From contig OY760934.1 in the NCBI GenBank assembly GCA_963664245.1, forward strand, positions 1,240,001 to 1,304,000: 64,000 nt of DNA, read 5' to 3'. Under the pieces are notes generated by a model. That model saw only the letters and a list, made by a program, of their open reading frames with translations, did not search any database and was not told where the DNA came from. Below, in pieces: positions 9,158-19,800 of the stretch (position 1 is the stretch's first letter; every line of letters starts with the position of its first letter). The position numbers and the translations under genes were made by a program. The DNA comes from GCA-2711565 sp963664245 (GTDB lineage Bacteria > Bacteroidota > Bacteroidia > Bacteroidales > GCA-2711565).

Positions 9158-11069
9158 ATTTCTTAACCAACACTAACTTTATAGCGTCAGCTTTCACAAT
9201 TTTTTTATAAAAACTTCTAAGTTCCTCATATTTTTCAGGCGGAAATACTCCTTTAAATTTTTTCCGATCACGAATATAATATACTTTATTCTCTTCTTGA
9301 TAAACTTTCATACTATACTCTCCAAAGTCGGATGTAAAGCTTATATCATCTGGCATATACTCAATATCATAATTCTCCGGCAGCTGATATATTACAGTGT
9401 CAATATCATGATAAGGCGTACTAATATAAATATTTGCATTCCTGTTTTCCAGTTCCTCAGGAATAAAAGTTACCCTGTTTAAATAATTCAAGGGTATAAA
9501 CATTCGTTTTCCGCTAACAGAAGCATATTTTTTAACGGTTAAATCCAATTGCCTTACGGCCTCAGGTATTCTGAATTTCTTTTGAGAAAAAGAAAAGTCA
9601 TTAATCTCGAAATTGGATAGTTGAATATTTTTATTTAATCGTTTTTTTTGATCCTCCCTGGAAATTGTTAAGTAAGAATCGGCAAACTCATACTGCAACC
9701 CTCTGTATTTAGTTACTGAACGAGAAGATGCAGTTCCAGCTTCGCTTATTGTAACATTAGTAATACTATGTAATGTGTTTTCTTTAATACCATAAACTTC
9801 AGTATGGGCAATTTTCCCGCCATCTTCAGTAATTAAAAGCACATCCCTGTCATCGGTAAAATCACCTAAAAAGCCAAATGGAATTGTTTGATTGGTACAT
9901 TCCAGCCAGATTGTATCATTTTCTAATGGCACACAAACAATAATATGATTGGATTGCCGACTTGGAAAATCGGAACGCATATTTCTATCATTTCCAGCTT
10001 TTACAAGAGAATAATATGACTTTATCCCTATTACATTAAGCATCGATTTCATATAATTTGAAAGGGCTTTACAATCGCCATATCCAACTTCATCCACAAC
10101 ACTTGCTGGAAATGGCTGCCATCCGCCAACACCTAAAGTTATATTAACATATCGTGTATTCTCCTGCAAATATTCATACAATACCTTAATTTTATCATAA
10201 TCGTTATGAAAAGGATCTGTTAGTTCATGTATTTTATCAATAGCTTCTTGTGGTAATTCATCACGATTTTCGTTCAATTTCTTTTGCCATTCCCCCATTC
10301 CTTTCCATGTTTCTGTATTACCCTTATAACCTTCCATTTCAAAATCATTAGGCGCAAAATATACTACTGGCGTATATTGATATAATTGAGGAGTAAAGTC
10401 TAATTTTTGCAATGCTTTTACATTTGAAATAGACCAGGTATACGTACTGTTTTCTTCATCAAGTTTTTTTGAAACCCTCTCATCCAAGTTATCTTCTTTA
10501 TACCTGAATTTAAATCCGGATGGGGTTTTAATTGTAAAATCTGATTTTTCAACCGCTAGATTATAAGTAAATATTGGCCGCCAAGCAGGATAATGCAGTA
10601 ATCCATCATAATCCATCGAATATTCATATTCCAAAGTATAAGGATACGTATTTACGGCTGGCTCATATACTTTTACCCGGTTGTCTTCATACAAAGAATA
10701 ACCCGCTACAGCACTATAATCCCTGATATCACCACTTTTTACATTTTCAATAACTTCTCCGTATGCATTATAGATTTTGATTTTAATATCATTAATCTTC
10801 ATCAATTTATCATAAAAGGCTACAAAATCTGCATACTCATCGCCATTGGATTTAAATATAGTAATCGCATATTTTATTTCTAAAGTAGCTTTACCTATAG
10901 ATTTTACTGTAAACGTTTTTGAGTCTTGCCTTACAAGAGCATAAGCATTTTCTTTAAGTTCATCTGGAATATCATAGATAGCATATTTTTGCTTTTTGGC
11001 TGCAAATGTTGAAAAAGCACAAGCAACAAATATCACCCCCAGAAAAAATACAGTTTTCAACTTGTTCAT
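9156..11069 (-). CDS. Exported DUF3857 / transglutaminase-like protein, catalytic Cys and His present
   Basis: Secreted or periplasmic protein of 637 residues with an N-terminal signal peptide (cleavage probably near residue 24). A DUF3857 beta domain covers about residues 45-230 and a transglutaminase-like (papain-fold) domain about 285-400. The catalytic Cys is in GYGDCKAL (C333) and the His in SNHIIV (H375). The third position reads WLECT (E390), so the usual Asp is Glu, a frequent variant in this family. The C-terminal 230 residues are beta-rich. The enzymatic reaction is unknown; such domains act as proteases or cross-linkers. It starts 1 base after its paralogue's stop codon, so they are translationally linked. 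The gene is visibly AT-rich. Confidence 0.85.
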   Translation of the reverse strand: MNKLKTVFFLGVIFVACAFSTFAAKKQKYAIYDIPDELKENAYALVRQDSKTFTVKSIGKATLEIKYAITIFKSNGDEYADFVAFYDKLMKINDIKIKIYNAYGEVIENVKSGDIRDYSAVAGYSLYEDNRVKVYEPAVNTYPYTLEYEYSMDYDGLLHYPAWRPIFTYNLAVEKSDFTIKTPSGFKFRYKEDNLDERVSKKLDEENSTYTWSISNVKALQKLDFTPQLYQYTPVVYFAPNDFEMEGYKGNTETWKGMGEWQKKLNENRDELPQEAIDKIHELTDPFHNDYDKIKVLYEYLQENTRYVNITLGVGGWQPFPASVVDEVGYGDCKALSNYMKSMLNVIGIKSYYSLVKAGNDRNMRSDFPSRQSNHIIVCVPLENDTIWLECTNQTIPFGFLGDFTDDRDVLLITEDGGKIAHTEVYGIKENTLHSITNVTISEAGTASSRSVTKYRGLQYEFADSYLTISREDQKKRLNKNIQLSNFEINDFSFSQKKFRIPEAVRQLDLTVKKYASVSGKRMFIPLNYLNRVTFIPEELENRNANIYISTPYHDIDTVIYQLPENYDIEYMPDDISFTSDFGEYSMKVYQEENKVYYIRDRKKFKGVFPPEKYEELRSFYKKIVKADAIKLVLVKK

Positions 11070-11070
11070 C

Positions 11071-13131
11071 TTATTGCTTTTTTAGCACAATCTGTTCTTT
11101 TTGTTTAGCAATAACCTGATTATAAAAATCTTTCAGATTCTTATAATCCTCCGGAACAAAGACCGGCCTATTAATACTCAACTGACTCATAACCTGAACA
11201 GTATTCCCAATAACACTGATACTATACTTATATATTGCCGCTTTTTCCGGAAGCATAATAGTTGCATTTTCAGGTTGCTCATCTATTGTATAACCTTCAG
11301 GAATCGTGTATTTATAAATATATAAGTTGTTTCGCTTATAACCAAAGTCAACAGGATATTTTCGTTCCTCCAATTTGAAAGGATTAGTTTCAATTTCATC
11401 AAAAATAACCGGCGAAAAATAAATCATTTCACCTAAAGATTCTGCAACAGACTCAAGAGTTATATCATATTTTTCCAAGAATGATTTATATACATCTTTA
11501 AGGTTGGTAAATTCATAAGTATTTACCTTCAGTCCATTTATTTCGTCCTCAAATTCTTTAATATAATCATCATGGCTAACCGCATTTACAATTTTTCTAC
11601 GAGAATAAAACGCTGCATAATTATTTTCTTTCCCTTGCAAAGTTCCAGTTAAAACACCATCTTCACCTAACTTCGCATCCAACATATAGGTTCCTTGTGT
11701 AACCTCATTATTATATAGATCAACCCATTCATCATTATGCTCTGCAACTATTTTACCTTTTCCATTTAAACATTTAAACGGAAGCATATTCATAGGCAAA
11801 TAATCATTGGTCGCATCTAACAAATACTGTTTATTACCTATTTTCACACAGGCTATCGTATAATTTAACCAAGATAAACTAGGATGTGAAGGGTGAATAA
11901 TTCCATTTCCCCTAGTGCTTAGTATAACTGGCAAGGCATTCATTCCACATTCTCTTAACATAAGAACCATTAGCAAATTGATATCCGCAGAATTCCCCGA
12001 ATTTTCTTTGTAAGCTTTTCTAATCGTTTTATCAACATAAAGCCGGTTCTTTTCATTCCACTTCATGTTCTTTTTAACGAAATCAAAAACAGCCTTCATC
12101 CTGTCTTCAGGTTTTTGATAAAGTGATTTAATCGTTTCTATTTCATCTTTAACAAAAGCACTTCCCCCGATAAGCAAGTCTTTATTATTATATTGAAGAC
12201 CAAAATATTCATGCTTTTCAAGTTTCTCCATAATGTTTTCCCAGGTATCCATATAATTTCTTACACCTTCTCCGGGAAATTTGGTATTTGAAAGTTCAAA
12301 TTCAATTCTGGCAAGATAGTTCCTGGAAGTTGTAGAATAAGCTTCTTCTTGAAATGCAGGAATATCTTTCATAACCATACGATTTACAGATTTCGTAAAT
12401 GTAAGAGTGTTCTCATATCGTTTTGTCGTTGTCACACTATTCATCCCACCACCACTTCTTTCTTTATTTACAACAGTAAGCTTGTCTCCCATACTTTTTT
12501 CCTCATTGATATACAAAGGCACATAACCTTTTAAGGTTTTATTATAAAAGTAATATTCCGGGATCTCAAATAAATATTCACTCCACTCTACAGGAATAGC
12601 ATATTGGAATTGCCAATCTGGATAATGTATTGGATAATTTGTAGTAAAAGTATATTTATACTCTATCACAGAACCTACTTTCACATTTGGCATTGAGAAT
12701 TTTACCCTATCTCTGTACTCACTAACTTCTTCATTAAATTTATCCGATGAAGATAATTTAGATTTTTCAATTTTCCCTTTCTCCAAATTGTAAGTAAAAG
12801 CTTTTATTCCTGTTACTTTCTCATCAATATTCCCATGATTATAAAGAGTTATTGAAAAGTTCCCCCAATCATACCCATTTTTGTCAAAAATTTTTATTCT
12901 CCTATGGTGTTCAAAATTAATTTGAAAGCCCCGAATATTATCATAGGTAAAATAAGTCCGAGCCTTATCAAACAATATCACAGCAGATGCACTGGTATCA
13001 TTTTCATACCTAGTCATTTTCATTTCATCCATACTAATTTTCCCGAATTTTGTGTCCACATTCTGAGAATAAGCATTTGATGACAGGACAATAACAAATG
13101 CACATAAAATCGAAGCGAATAATCTTTTCAT
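11071..13131 (-). CDS. Exported DUF3857 / transglutaminase-like protein, catalytic triad replaced
   Basis: 686-residue paralogue of the next gene, with a signal peptide (cleavage near residue 22, NAYSQ). DUF3857 spans about residues 50-260 and the transglutaminase-like fold about 340-450. Aligned by eye with its partner, the catalytic Cys position is Ala382 (NSADINLL against GDCKAL) and the His position is Tyr424 (LNYTIACV against SNHIIVCV); only the Asp is kept (LLDAT, D439). It is therefore probably not an active enzyme and may scaffold or regulate its neighbour. It is the first gene of a two-gene operon with a good promoter about 130 bases upstream. Confidence 0.83.
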   Translation of the reverse strand: MKRLFASILCAFVIVLSSNAYSQNVDTKFGKISMDEMKMTRYENDTSASAVILFDKARTYFTYDNIRGFQINFEHHRRIKIFDKNGYDWGNFSITLYNHGNIDEKVTGIKAFTYNLEKGKIEKSKLSSSDKFNEEVSEYRDRVKFSMPNVKVGSVIEYKYTFTTNYPIHYPDWQFQYAIPVEWSEYLFEIPEYYFYNKTLKGYVPLYINEEKSMGDKLTVVNKERSGGGMNSVTTTKRYENTLTFTKSVNRMVMKDIPAFQEEAYSTTSRNYLARIEFELSNTKFPGEGVRNYMDTWENIMEKLEKHEYFGLQYNNKDLLIGGSAFVKDEIETIKSLYQKPEDRMKAVFDFVKKNMKWNEKNRLYVDKTIRKAYKENSGNSADINLLMVLMLRECGMNALPVILSTRGNGIIHPSHPSLSWLNYTIACVKIGNKQYLLDATNDYLPMNMLPFKCLNGKGKIVAEHNDEWVDLYNNEVTQGTYMLDAKLGEDGVLTGTLQGKENNYAAFYSRRKIVNAVSHDDYIKEFEDEINGLKVNTYEFTNLKDVYKSFLEKYDITLESVAESLGEMIYFSPVIFDEIETNPFKLEERKYPVDFGYKRNNLYIYKYTIPEGYTIDEQPENATIMLPEKAAIYKYSISVIGNTVQVMSQLSINRPVFVPEDYKNLKDFYNQVIAKQKEQIVLKKQ

Positions 13132-13258
13132 ATGTATTAATTTTTAAATTGGTTCATAACAAACAACAAAACCAGCCATACTGGCTTAAACATTTGGGGA
13201 GTATAAAAATCCATTCTAAACGGAGTGTATTGTAACAATAATAAATATGTAACAATAG

Positions 13259-13289
13259 CAAATATATGATTTTATGTAATTCTTACAAA
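13259..13289 (-). promoter_or_regulatory. Bacteroidota-type promoter for the DUF3857 operon
   Basis: On the minus strand a TTTG (-33) at 13289-13286, then 19 bases, then TATATTTG (-7) at 13266-13259, a close match to TTTG-N19-TAnnTTTG. It lies about 130 bases before the start of the gene at 13131, leaving a long 5' leader. Confidence 0.65.
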
Positions 13290-13344
13290 AATTTATTCAA
13301 ATTTATAAGAATTATAAATTGAGAATTTAATCGGAGAAATTAAA

Positions 13345-14322
13345 CTACCATCCCAACAAATACGCAAAAATCAGGGGAGCAACAATGGTCGCATCCGATT
13401 CGATAATAAACTTAGGCGTGTCAAGACCAAGTTTACCCCAAGTAATTTTTTCGTTGGGAACCGCCCCCGAGTAAGAACCATAGCTGGTGGTTGAATCGCT
13501 GATCTGGCAAAAGTAACTCCAAAATGGTGTATCGGTTCGTTCTAAATCCTGGTAAAGCATGGGCACCACACAAATCGGGAAATCACCAGCAATGCCTCCT
13601 CCTATTTGGAAAAATCCGATGCCCTGGGTTCCGGCATTTTCGGTGTACCAATTAGCAAGGAATGTCATATATTCAATGCCCGATTTCATGGTAGAAGGCT
13701 TCAATTCATTTTTGATGCAATAGGAAGCAAAAATATTTCCCATGGTTGAATCTTCCCAGCCGGGAACAACAATCGGAAGGTTTTTTTCGGCTGCTGCCAG
13801 CATCCAGCTGTTCTTCGGGTCAATTTCATAGTATTGTTCCAACACACCCGACAACAATAATTTGTACATGTACTCGTGCGGAAAGTAACGTTCTCCTTTA
13901 GCTTCGGCTTCTTTCCATATTTCAAAAATATGCGATTGCAAACGACGGAAAGCTTCTTCTTCGGGAATACAGGTATCGGTTACGCGGTTCAAACCGTTTT
14001 CCAATAAATTCCATTCCTGTTCGGGAGTTAAATCGCGATAGTTTGGAACGCGTTTGTAATGGCTGTGGGCCACCATGTTCATCAAATCTTCTTCAAGATT
14101 GGCTCCGGTACAACTGATAATTTGCACCTTATCCTGGCGGATCATTTCGGCCAATGAAATCCCCAATTCGCCTGTACTCATGGCCCCGGCCAGGGTAATC
14201 ATCATTTTTTTACCCTCGACCAAATGGGTTTCGTATGCTTGGGCGGCATCAACCACGGTAGCAGCATTAAAATGTTTGTAATGCTTTAGCATGAATTGTG
14301 TTACAGGTCCTTTGTTTTCCAT
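13345..14322 (-). CDS. Deoxyhypusine synthase family protein, probable (homo)spermidine-forming enzyme
   Basis: The 325 residues match the NAD-dependent deoxyhypusine synthase fold: GKKMMITLAGAMSTGELG near the N-terminus, a DSTMGN segment, GIGFFQIGGG and the C-terminal catalytic stretch EKITWGK, whose Lys (K297) corresponds to the enzyme-imine Lys of eukaryotic DHS. In eukaryotes and archaea this enzyme modifies eIF5A; bacteria lack that substrate. Bacterial homologues are thought to make homospermidine or related polyamines by aminobutyl transfer. The setting supports this: it is the last gene of an arginine decarboxylase-agmatinase operon, 1 base after agmatinase. The exact product here is inferred, not shown. 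Confidence 0.85.
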   Translation of the reverse strand: MENKGPVTQFMLKHYKHFNAATVVDAAQAYETHLVEGKKMMITLAGAMSTGELGISLAEMIRQDKVQIISCTGANLEEDLMNMVAHSHYKRVPNYRDLTPEQEWNLLENGLNRVTDTCIPEEEAFRRLQSHIFEIWKEAEAKGERYFPHEYMYKLLLSGVLEQYYEIDPKNSWMLAAAEKNLPIVVPGWEDSTMGNIFASYCIKNELKPSTMKSGIEYMTFLANWYTENAGTQGIGFFQIGGGIAGDFPICVVPMLYQDLERTDTPFWSYFCQISDSTTSYGSYSGAVPNEKITWGKLGLDTPKFIIESDATIVAPLIFAYLLGW

Positions 14323-14323
14323 T

Positions 14324-15166
14324 TTATGAGAATTTATAACTTAACATTTTATAATATAATTTAGCGGCCAAAAAATTGGGGGCCTTGAAGCCTTCAATGG
14401 GTGCCAGCTCAACAATATCAAAACCGACCACCTCTTTCCTAAAAAAGACTTTGCTTAAATAGATAATCATGGTGTTCCAATCAAGGCCACCGGGTTCAGG
14501 TGTTCCGGTTGCCGGCATGATAGAAGGATCAAACACATCCAAATCCAGGGTAATGTAAACCGGTTTTTTTAACTGGCGGATAGATTCATCCATCCAATCG
14601 TCGTTGCCAAACATTTCCTCGGCAAAATAACTTTTCTCCGGGTTCAGGAATTCTTTTTCCACGATATCCATACTTCGAATCCCGACCTGAACCAAATTGG
14701 TTATTTTAGAAGCTTCATGAAGCGCACAGGCATGGTTATATTTCGAACCATCGTATTCGGGGCGTAAATCGGTATGGGCATCAAGGTGTAGTACGCTCAA
14801 GTCGCCATATTTTTCCTGGAACGCCTTAATAATCCCAATACTCACGGAGTGTTCGCCACCAAAAAAAGTCAGGAATTTATTGGTTTCCAAAAGCTTTTTA
14901 GTTGAAGCATAAACCGCTTCAAAAACAGCCTCCGGAGAAGATTTTTCGTTTATCTCAGGCAAGGTATGAATACCTTTTTTATAGATTTCCGAACGGGTTT
15001 CTATATCATAAAGTTCCATGTTCTCGGAAGCTTCAATAAAGGCGTCAAAACCTTTATCTGCCCCTTTTCCCCAGGTAGAGGTTCCATCGTAAGGAATGGA
15101 TTGCAAGTAAATGTTCGACGATTCAAAATCGGCATATTGATCGTCTATGCCTCCAAAATTCTTCAT
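14324..15166 (-). CDS. speB: Agmatinase (ureohydrolase family)
   Basis: Hydrolyses agmatine to putrescine and urea in the cytosol. The 280 residues carry the di-manganese motifs of the arginase/agmatinase fold: GGEHSVSIG (H106), LHLDAHTD (D129, H131, D133) and the later LDLDVFDPS. Length is normal for agmatinase. The start ATG overlaps the stop of the arginine decarboxylase gene by 4 bases (ATGA), and the next gene begins 1 base after its stop, so all three are translationally coupled. Arginase or formimidoglutamase activity cannot be excluded, but arginine decarboxylase directly upstream makes agmatine the likely substrate. Confidence 0.92.
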   Translation of the reverse strand: MKNFGGIDDQYADFESSNIYLQSIPYDGTSTWGKGADKGFDAFIEASENMELYDIETRSEIYKKGIHTLPEINEKSSPEAVFEAVYASTKKLLETNKFLTFFGGEHSVSIGIIKAFQEKYGDLSVLHLDAHTDLRPEYDGSKYNHACALHEASKITNLVQVGIRSMDIVEKEFLNPEKSYFAEEMFGNDDWMDESIRQLKKPVYITLDLDVFDPSIMPATGTPEPGGLDWNTMIIYLSKVFFRKEVVGFDIVELAPIEGFKAPNFLAAKLYYKMLSYKFS

Positions 15167-16569
15167 TCAGTATAACCTAAAATATTAAACATTTCGTCAA
15201 CGGATTGCTCGTTGCGGTAAACATAATCAACAAAATTTCCTTTTTCGTCGCGGTCAATAATAACATGCGTGGGCGAAGGGATGAGGCAGTGTTTAATCCC
15301 GCCATAGCCACTGATAGAATCCTGATAAGCCCCAGTATGGAAAAATCCTAAATATAAGGGTTCTTTATCGCTATCTTTAAATTTAGGAAGCAACACCTCC
15401 TGGTTCAAGTCTTCCGAATTGTAATAATCGGAATGATCGCAACTGATACCGCCAATATTTACCCGGGTGTACTCGTTTCCCCATTTGTTCACAGGCAACA
15501 GAATAAATTTTTCGTGCGATGACCAAGCATCCGGAATGGTGTTCATCAAACTATTATTAATGATGTACCAAAGTTCGGTATCGTTTTGTTGTTTTTGTTC
15601 CAACACCTTAAATATAATGGCACTGCTTTCGCCAACGGTGTATTTTCCAAATTCGGTAAAAATATCGGGTTGTTCAACATCATCGTTAATGCAAGCTTCT
15701 TTAATGTTTTTCACGATCTCGTTAATCATGTATTCGTAATCGTATTCAAAACCAAGGTGGTTGCGTATCGGGAAACCTCCTCCCAAATCCAATGCTTTTA
15801 ACGAAGGCGAAACTTTTTTCAATTCTACATAAAGCTTCAGGGCTTTTTTAAATTCGCCCCAGTAGTACAGGCTATCTTTAATTCCTGAATCCACAAAAAA
15901 GTGAAACATGAACAGTTCAATCTGCTCATTGTCCTGAATATTCTTTTTATAGAACTCGATCATGTCAGTATGAGGAATTCCCAAACGCGAAGTATAATAA
16001 GCCGATTGGGGTTCCTCGTTAATTGCCATACGAAGCCCCACCTTAATTTTGTGGTTCCGGGCATGCTTGAGAATGCGTTTCAATTCTTTTTGACTGTCGA
16101 GCACAATAACCGAATTTTTAAATCCGGCATCGCTCAAACCAATAATTTTTTTAATGTACTCATCCGTTTTATACCCATTGTGAATAATTACCCGATCGGT
16201 AGTAATCTTTCCGTTTTTAAACAGGTTTAAGATTAAATCGATATCAAACGAAGAAGAAGTTTCCAGCTGAACATTGTGGTTCAGGGCTTCATTCAACACA
16301 TGATGAAAATGGTTACACTTGGTACAATAACAATAATAATAGCTTCCATTATAACTATTATTCCGGATAGCCCGGTTAAACAAATTGCGGGCTTTTTTGA
16401 TTTGATCGCCAATTTTGGGCAAATAAATCAGGTTGAACGGGGTTCCATATTTTTCAATCAAATATTTGATCGAAATTCCGTGAAATGTTAAATATTTGTC
16501 ACGTAAATCAAAGCCTTCCTGCGGGAAGTAAAAACTTTGCTCAACCAGGTCAAAATAAGTGTTTCTCAT
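15163..16569 (-). CDS. speA: Arginine decarboxylase, short PLP-dependent (fold III) type
   Basis: Converts arginine to agmatine, entry step of polyamine synthesis. The 468 residues form a PLP alanine-racemase-fold barrel plus beta domain. The likely PLP Lys is K84 in YCTKCNHF, followed by the substrate segment QLETSSSFD. ALDLGGGFP binds the PLP phosphate, and GGISCDHSDY matches the CDSD-type specificity segment. It is much shorter than E. coli SpeA (about 660 residues) because it lacks the inserted domains. It heads the operon with agmatinase and the deoxyhypusine-synthase-like gene. Action on another diamino acid is possible, but the agmatinase partner argues for arginine. Confidence 0.85.
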   Translation of the reverse strand: MRNTYFDLVEQSFYFPQEGFDLRDKYLTFHGISIKYLIEKYGTPFNLIYLPKIGDQIKKARNLFNRAIRNNSYNGSYYYCYCTKCNHFHHVLNEALNHNVQLETSSSFDIDLILNLFKNGKITTDRVIIHNGYKTDEYIKKIIGLSDAGFKNSVIVLDSQKELKRILKHARNHKIKVGLRMAINEEPQSAYYTSRLGIPHTDMIEFYKKNIQDNEQIELFMFHFFVDSGIKDSLYYWGEFKKALKLYVELKKVSPSLKALDLGGGFPIRNHLGFEYDYEYMINEIVKNIKEACINDDVEQPDIFTEFGKYTVGESSAIIFKVLEQKQQNDTELWYIINNSLMNTIPDAWSSHEKFILLPVNKWGNEYTRVNIGGISCDHSDYYNSEDLNQEVLLPKFKDSDKEPLYLGFFHTGAYQDSISGYGGIKHCLIPSPTHVIIDRDEKGNFVDYVYRNEQSVDEMFNILGYTE

Positions 16570-16679
16570 CGGCTATAAAAAGAATCAATAAATATAAACC
16601 AAAATCGCATAAAAAAACAATATTTTTTTACTTCTCAAACTCTTGTACGCAAAGGCCTTACAAATATTCAAAAAGTGCG

Positions 16680-16708
16680 CAAATTTATAAATTTAAACCA
16701 TACATCAA
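16680..16708 (-). promoter_or_regulatory. Promoter of the polyamine operon
   Basis: On the minus strand TTG at 16708-16706, an 18-base spacer, then TAAATTTG at 16687-16680, matching the Bacteroidota -33/-7 pattern. It is about 110 bases upstream of the speA start. Confidence 0.55.
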
Positions 16709-16796
16709 CCATATTTTTTTAACTGCAAAAAATATTTTTAGCTTTTACACAAAAAACGTCCTGAAAATTTATTATCCTTATTGATTATTTTAAGTA

Positions 16797-16827
16797 TTGG
16801 TAATTTCAATATTTAATTCTATTTTTG
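16797..16827 (+). promoter_or_regulatory. Promoter of secDF
   Basis: TTG at 16797-16799, a 20-base spacer and TATTTTTG at 16820-16827, an excellent Bacteroidota vegetative promoter. Transcription would begin about 35 bases before the secDF ATG. Confidence 0.75.
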
Positions 16828-16870
16828 CACCCTCGAAAACTGAATTATAACAATTTAAATTATACATCAC

Positions 16871-19800
16871 ATGCAAAACAGAGGAGCTATACGATTTTTT
16901 GCGATTGCCTTTGCACTGGTATGTTTATTCCAGTTGTCTTTTACTTACTTCACTTATAAAGTAAATAAAGATGCCGCTGAATATGCCCATAGCCCGGCAA
17001 CGGAAAAATTAGCCAAAGAACTAGCTAAAGGAGATGCCTTGCTCGAAGGTAAATATTATGATTCAATATCAATCAAAAAAGAAGCCTATTACCTTGATTC
17101 AATGGCTAATGAAGAGATTTACAACATCTTGATAAAAAAATACACATTTAACGATTGTAAAGAACGTGAAATCAACCTCGGCCTTGACCTTAAAGGTGGG
17201 ATGAACGTTACACTGGAAGTAAAAGTAGCCGACATTGTTCGTGCACTTTCCGGCAACAGCAAAGATCCGGTGTTCCTGCAAGCCCTTAAAATGGCGCATG
17301 AAAAACAAAAAGACAGCCAGGCCGATTTTATCACTCTGTTTGGAGAATCGTTCGAAGAAATTGACCCGAATGCAAAATTAGCGGCTATTTTCACCATTGT
17401 TGAGTTAAAAGATAAAATACAGTACAACTCAACCAACGACGATGTTTTAGCCGTTATTCGTGAAGAAACTGATGGTGCCATTGATCGTGCATTCAATATT
17501 CTGAACACCCGTGTGAACCAGTTTGGGGTAGCCCAGCCAAACATCCAGCGTATTGCCGGAACCGGCCGTATTTTGGTTGAATTACCGGGGATCAAAGATG
17601 CCGACCGTGTTCGTAAACTATTACAAGGAACAGCAAAACTGGAGTTCTGGGAAACTTATGAATTCACTGAATTAGCTGATTATTTTGCAGATGCCAACCG
17701 CAAGCTTGCCGATGAAGCTAAAAGAGATGCTGAAATCTTAAAAGGGTCTGTTACAGAAAACACACAGGACAAAAAAGAAACAGCAACAAAAGAAGAAAAA
17801 AACAAAGAAGACAAAGATGTAGCTGAATTAATTGAGCAAATAGAGTCAGACAGCACACAACTTCCTCAAGATAAAGGCAAACAATTAGAAGAATACACAA
17901 AAAACAATCCGCTATATGCTTATTTAAATCCGTCTTATTATCAGCAATCTGGTCAATATCTTCCGGCAGGAGGAGCTACTGTTGGTATGGCCATGATTAA
18001 AGACACCGCCCGGGTTAATTATATGTTGAAAAAAACAAAAAACATTTTCCCACGCAATTTAAAACTAGCTTGGGCAGTAAAAGCTGAAGATGAGAGAAAC
18101 CCAGAATATCTTCAATTGATTGCTCTAAAAGTCACTTCCCGCGACGGTTCTGCCCCTCTCGAAGGCGATGCGGTTGTAAATGCCCGACAAGATTACAGCC
18201 CTACCGGTGAAGTTACCGTATCTATCAGGATGAATAGCGATGGAGCCAAAATCTGGCGTCGCATGACCGGGGAAAATGTTAACAAACAATTAGCCATCGT
18301 ATTGGATAATTATGTTTATTCTCACCCTGTTGTTAGAGGTGAAATTCCGGGTGGAAGTACTGAAATTTCTGGAGGAAACATGACCCTTGAAGAAGCCAAA
18401 GACTTGGCAAACATTCTTAAAGCCGGTAAATTGCCTGCTCCAGCAAGCATTGTTGAAGAAGCCGTAGTTGGTCCTTCACTGGGACATGAAGCCATTAACG
18501 CTGGTATGTGGTCATTCATCATCGCCTTTATACTGGTACTTGTTTACATGGTTATTTATTACAACCGTGGTGGATGGGTAGCTGACCTTGCTTTGATAAC
18601 CAACGTTTTCTTCTTGTTTGGGGTACTTGCTTCCTTAGGAGCTGTACTTACATTGCCAGGTGTTGCCGGTATCGTGTTAACTCTTGGTATGGCTGTGGAT
18701 GCCAACGTAATTATCTACGAACGTATCAAAGAAGAGGTCAGGGCCGGAAAAGGAATCCGCCTAGCTATTTCCGACGGTTATAAAAACGCTTACTCCGCTA
18801 TCATTGATGGTAACGTTACTACTTTGTTAACCGGGGTAGTTCTTTATATCTTTGGTTCAGGACCAGTTCAAGGTTTTGCCACTACATTAATTATTGGGAT
18901 CCTTTCGTCATTATTTACCGCCATCTTTATTTCCCGTTTGATCTTTACCAATTTGATGAACCGGAATAAAACGGTAAACTTCGCCAATAAAGTGACGGCT
19001 AACTCCCTGTCCAATACAAAATTCGATTTCTTAAAGAAACGGAAAATTGCTTATACATTCTCAAGTATCATTATCATCATCGGTATTGCTTCATTGGTAA
19101 CACAAGGGTTAAATTTTGGGGTTGATTTCTCCGGTGGACGTACTTACTTGGTTCGTTTCGATCAGGATGTGACCGTAAACGATATCCGTGAAGCACTTTC
19201 GGTTGAATTTGAAAATGCCACTCCGGAAGTTAAAACGTTTGGGCCGAACCGTCAGGTGAAAATTACTACCAAATATATGATTGATGATGATTCTGACCAG
19301 GTTGACGGAATTATTCAAAATAAATTGTTCACTGCTTTAAAACACTTCTACCTTGACCAATCTATTACTTATAGTAATTTCAGCACCGATGTTGAAACCG
19401 AAGATAAATTAGTGGGTATTTTGAGTTCACAAAAAGTAGGGCCAACCATTGCCGATGATATTCGGAACAAATCGGCCATGGCCATCTTGTTTGCCTTAAT
19501 CGTGATCTTTATATACATTGCTGCTCGTTTCAACAAATGGCAATTTGGTTTGGCAGGGGTAGCAGCCTTGTTCCACGATTCATTGATTACCATTTCATTG
19601 TTCTCGTTATTCTACACCATTCTGCCGTTTAACATGGAGGTTGACCAGGCCTTTATTGCTGCAATTCTGACCATCATCGGTTACTCTATCAACGATACCG
19701 TAATTATCTTCGACCGTATCCGCGAGTTTACCGGTTTATATCCGAAAAAAGATCTCCGCACCAACGTAAACGATGCCTTGAACAGCACCCTGGCCCGTAC

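Larger units (their letters stand above)
16570..16870. other. Divergent intergenic region between speA and secDF
   Basis: 301 bases of AT-rich DNA with no gene. It contains back-to-back promoters, one for the polyamine operon (minus) and one for secDF (plus). No riboswitch-like fold or operator palindrome was recognised. Confidence 0.8.
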
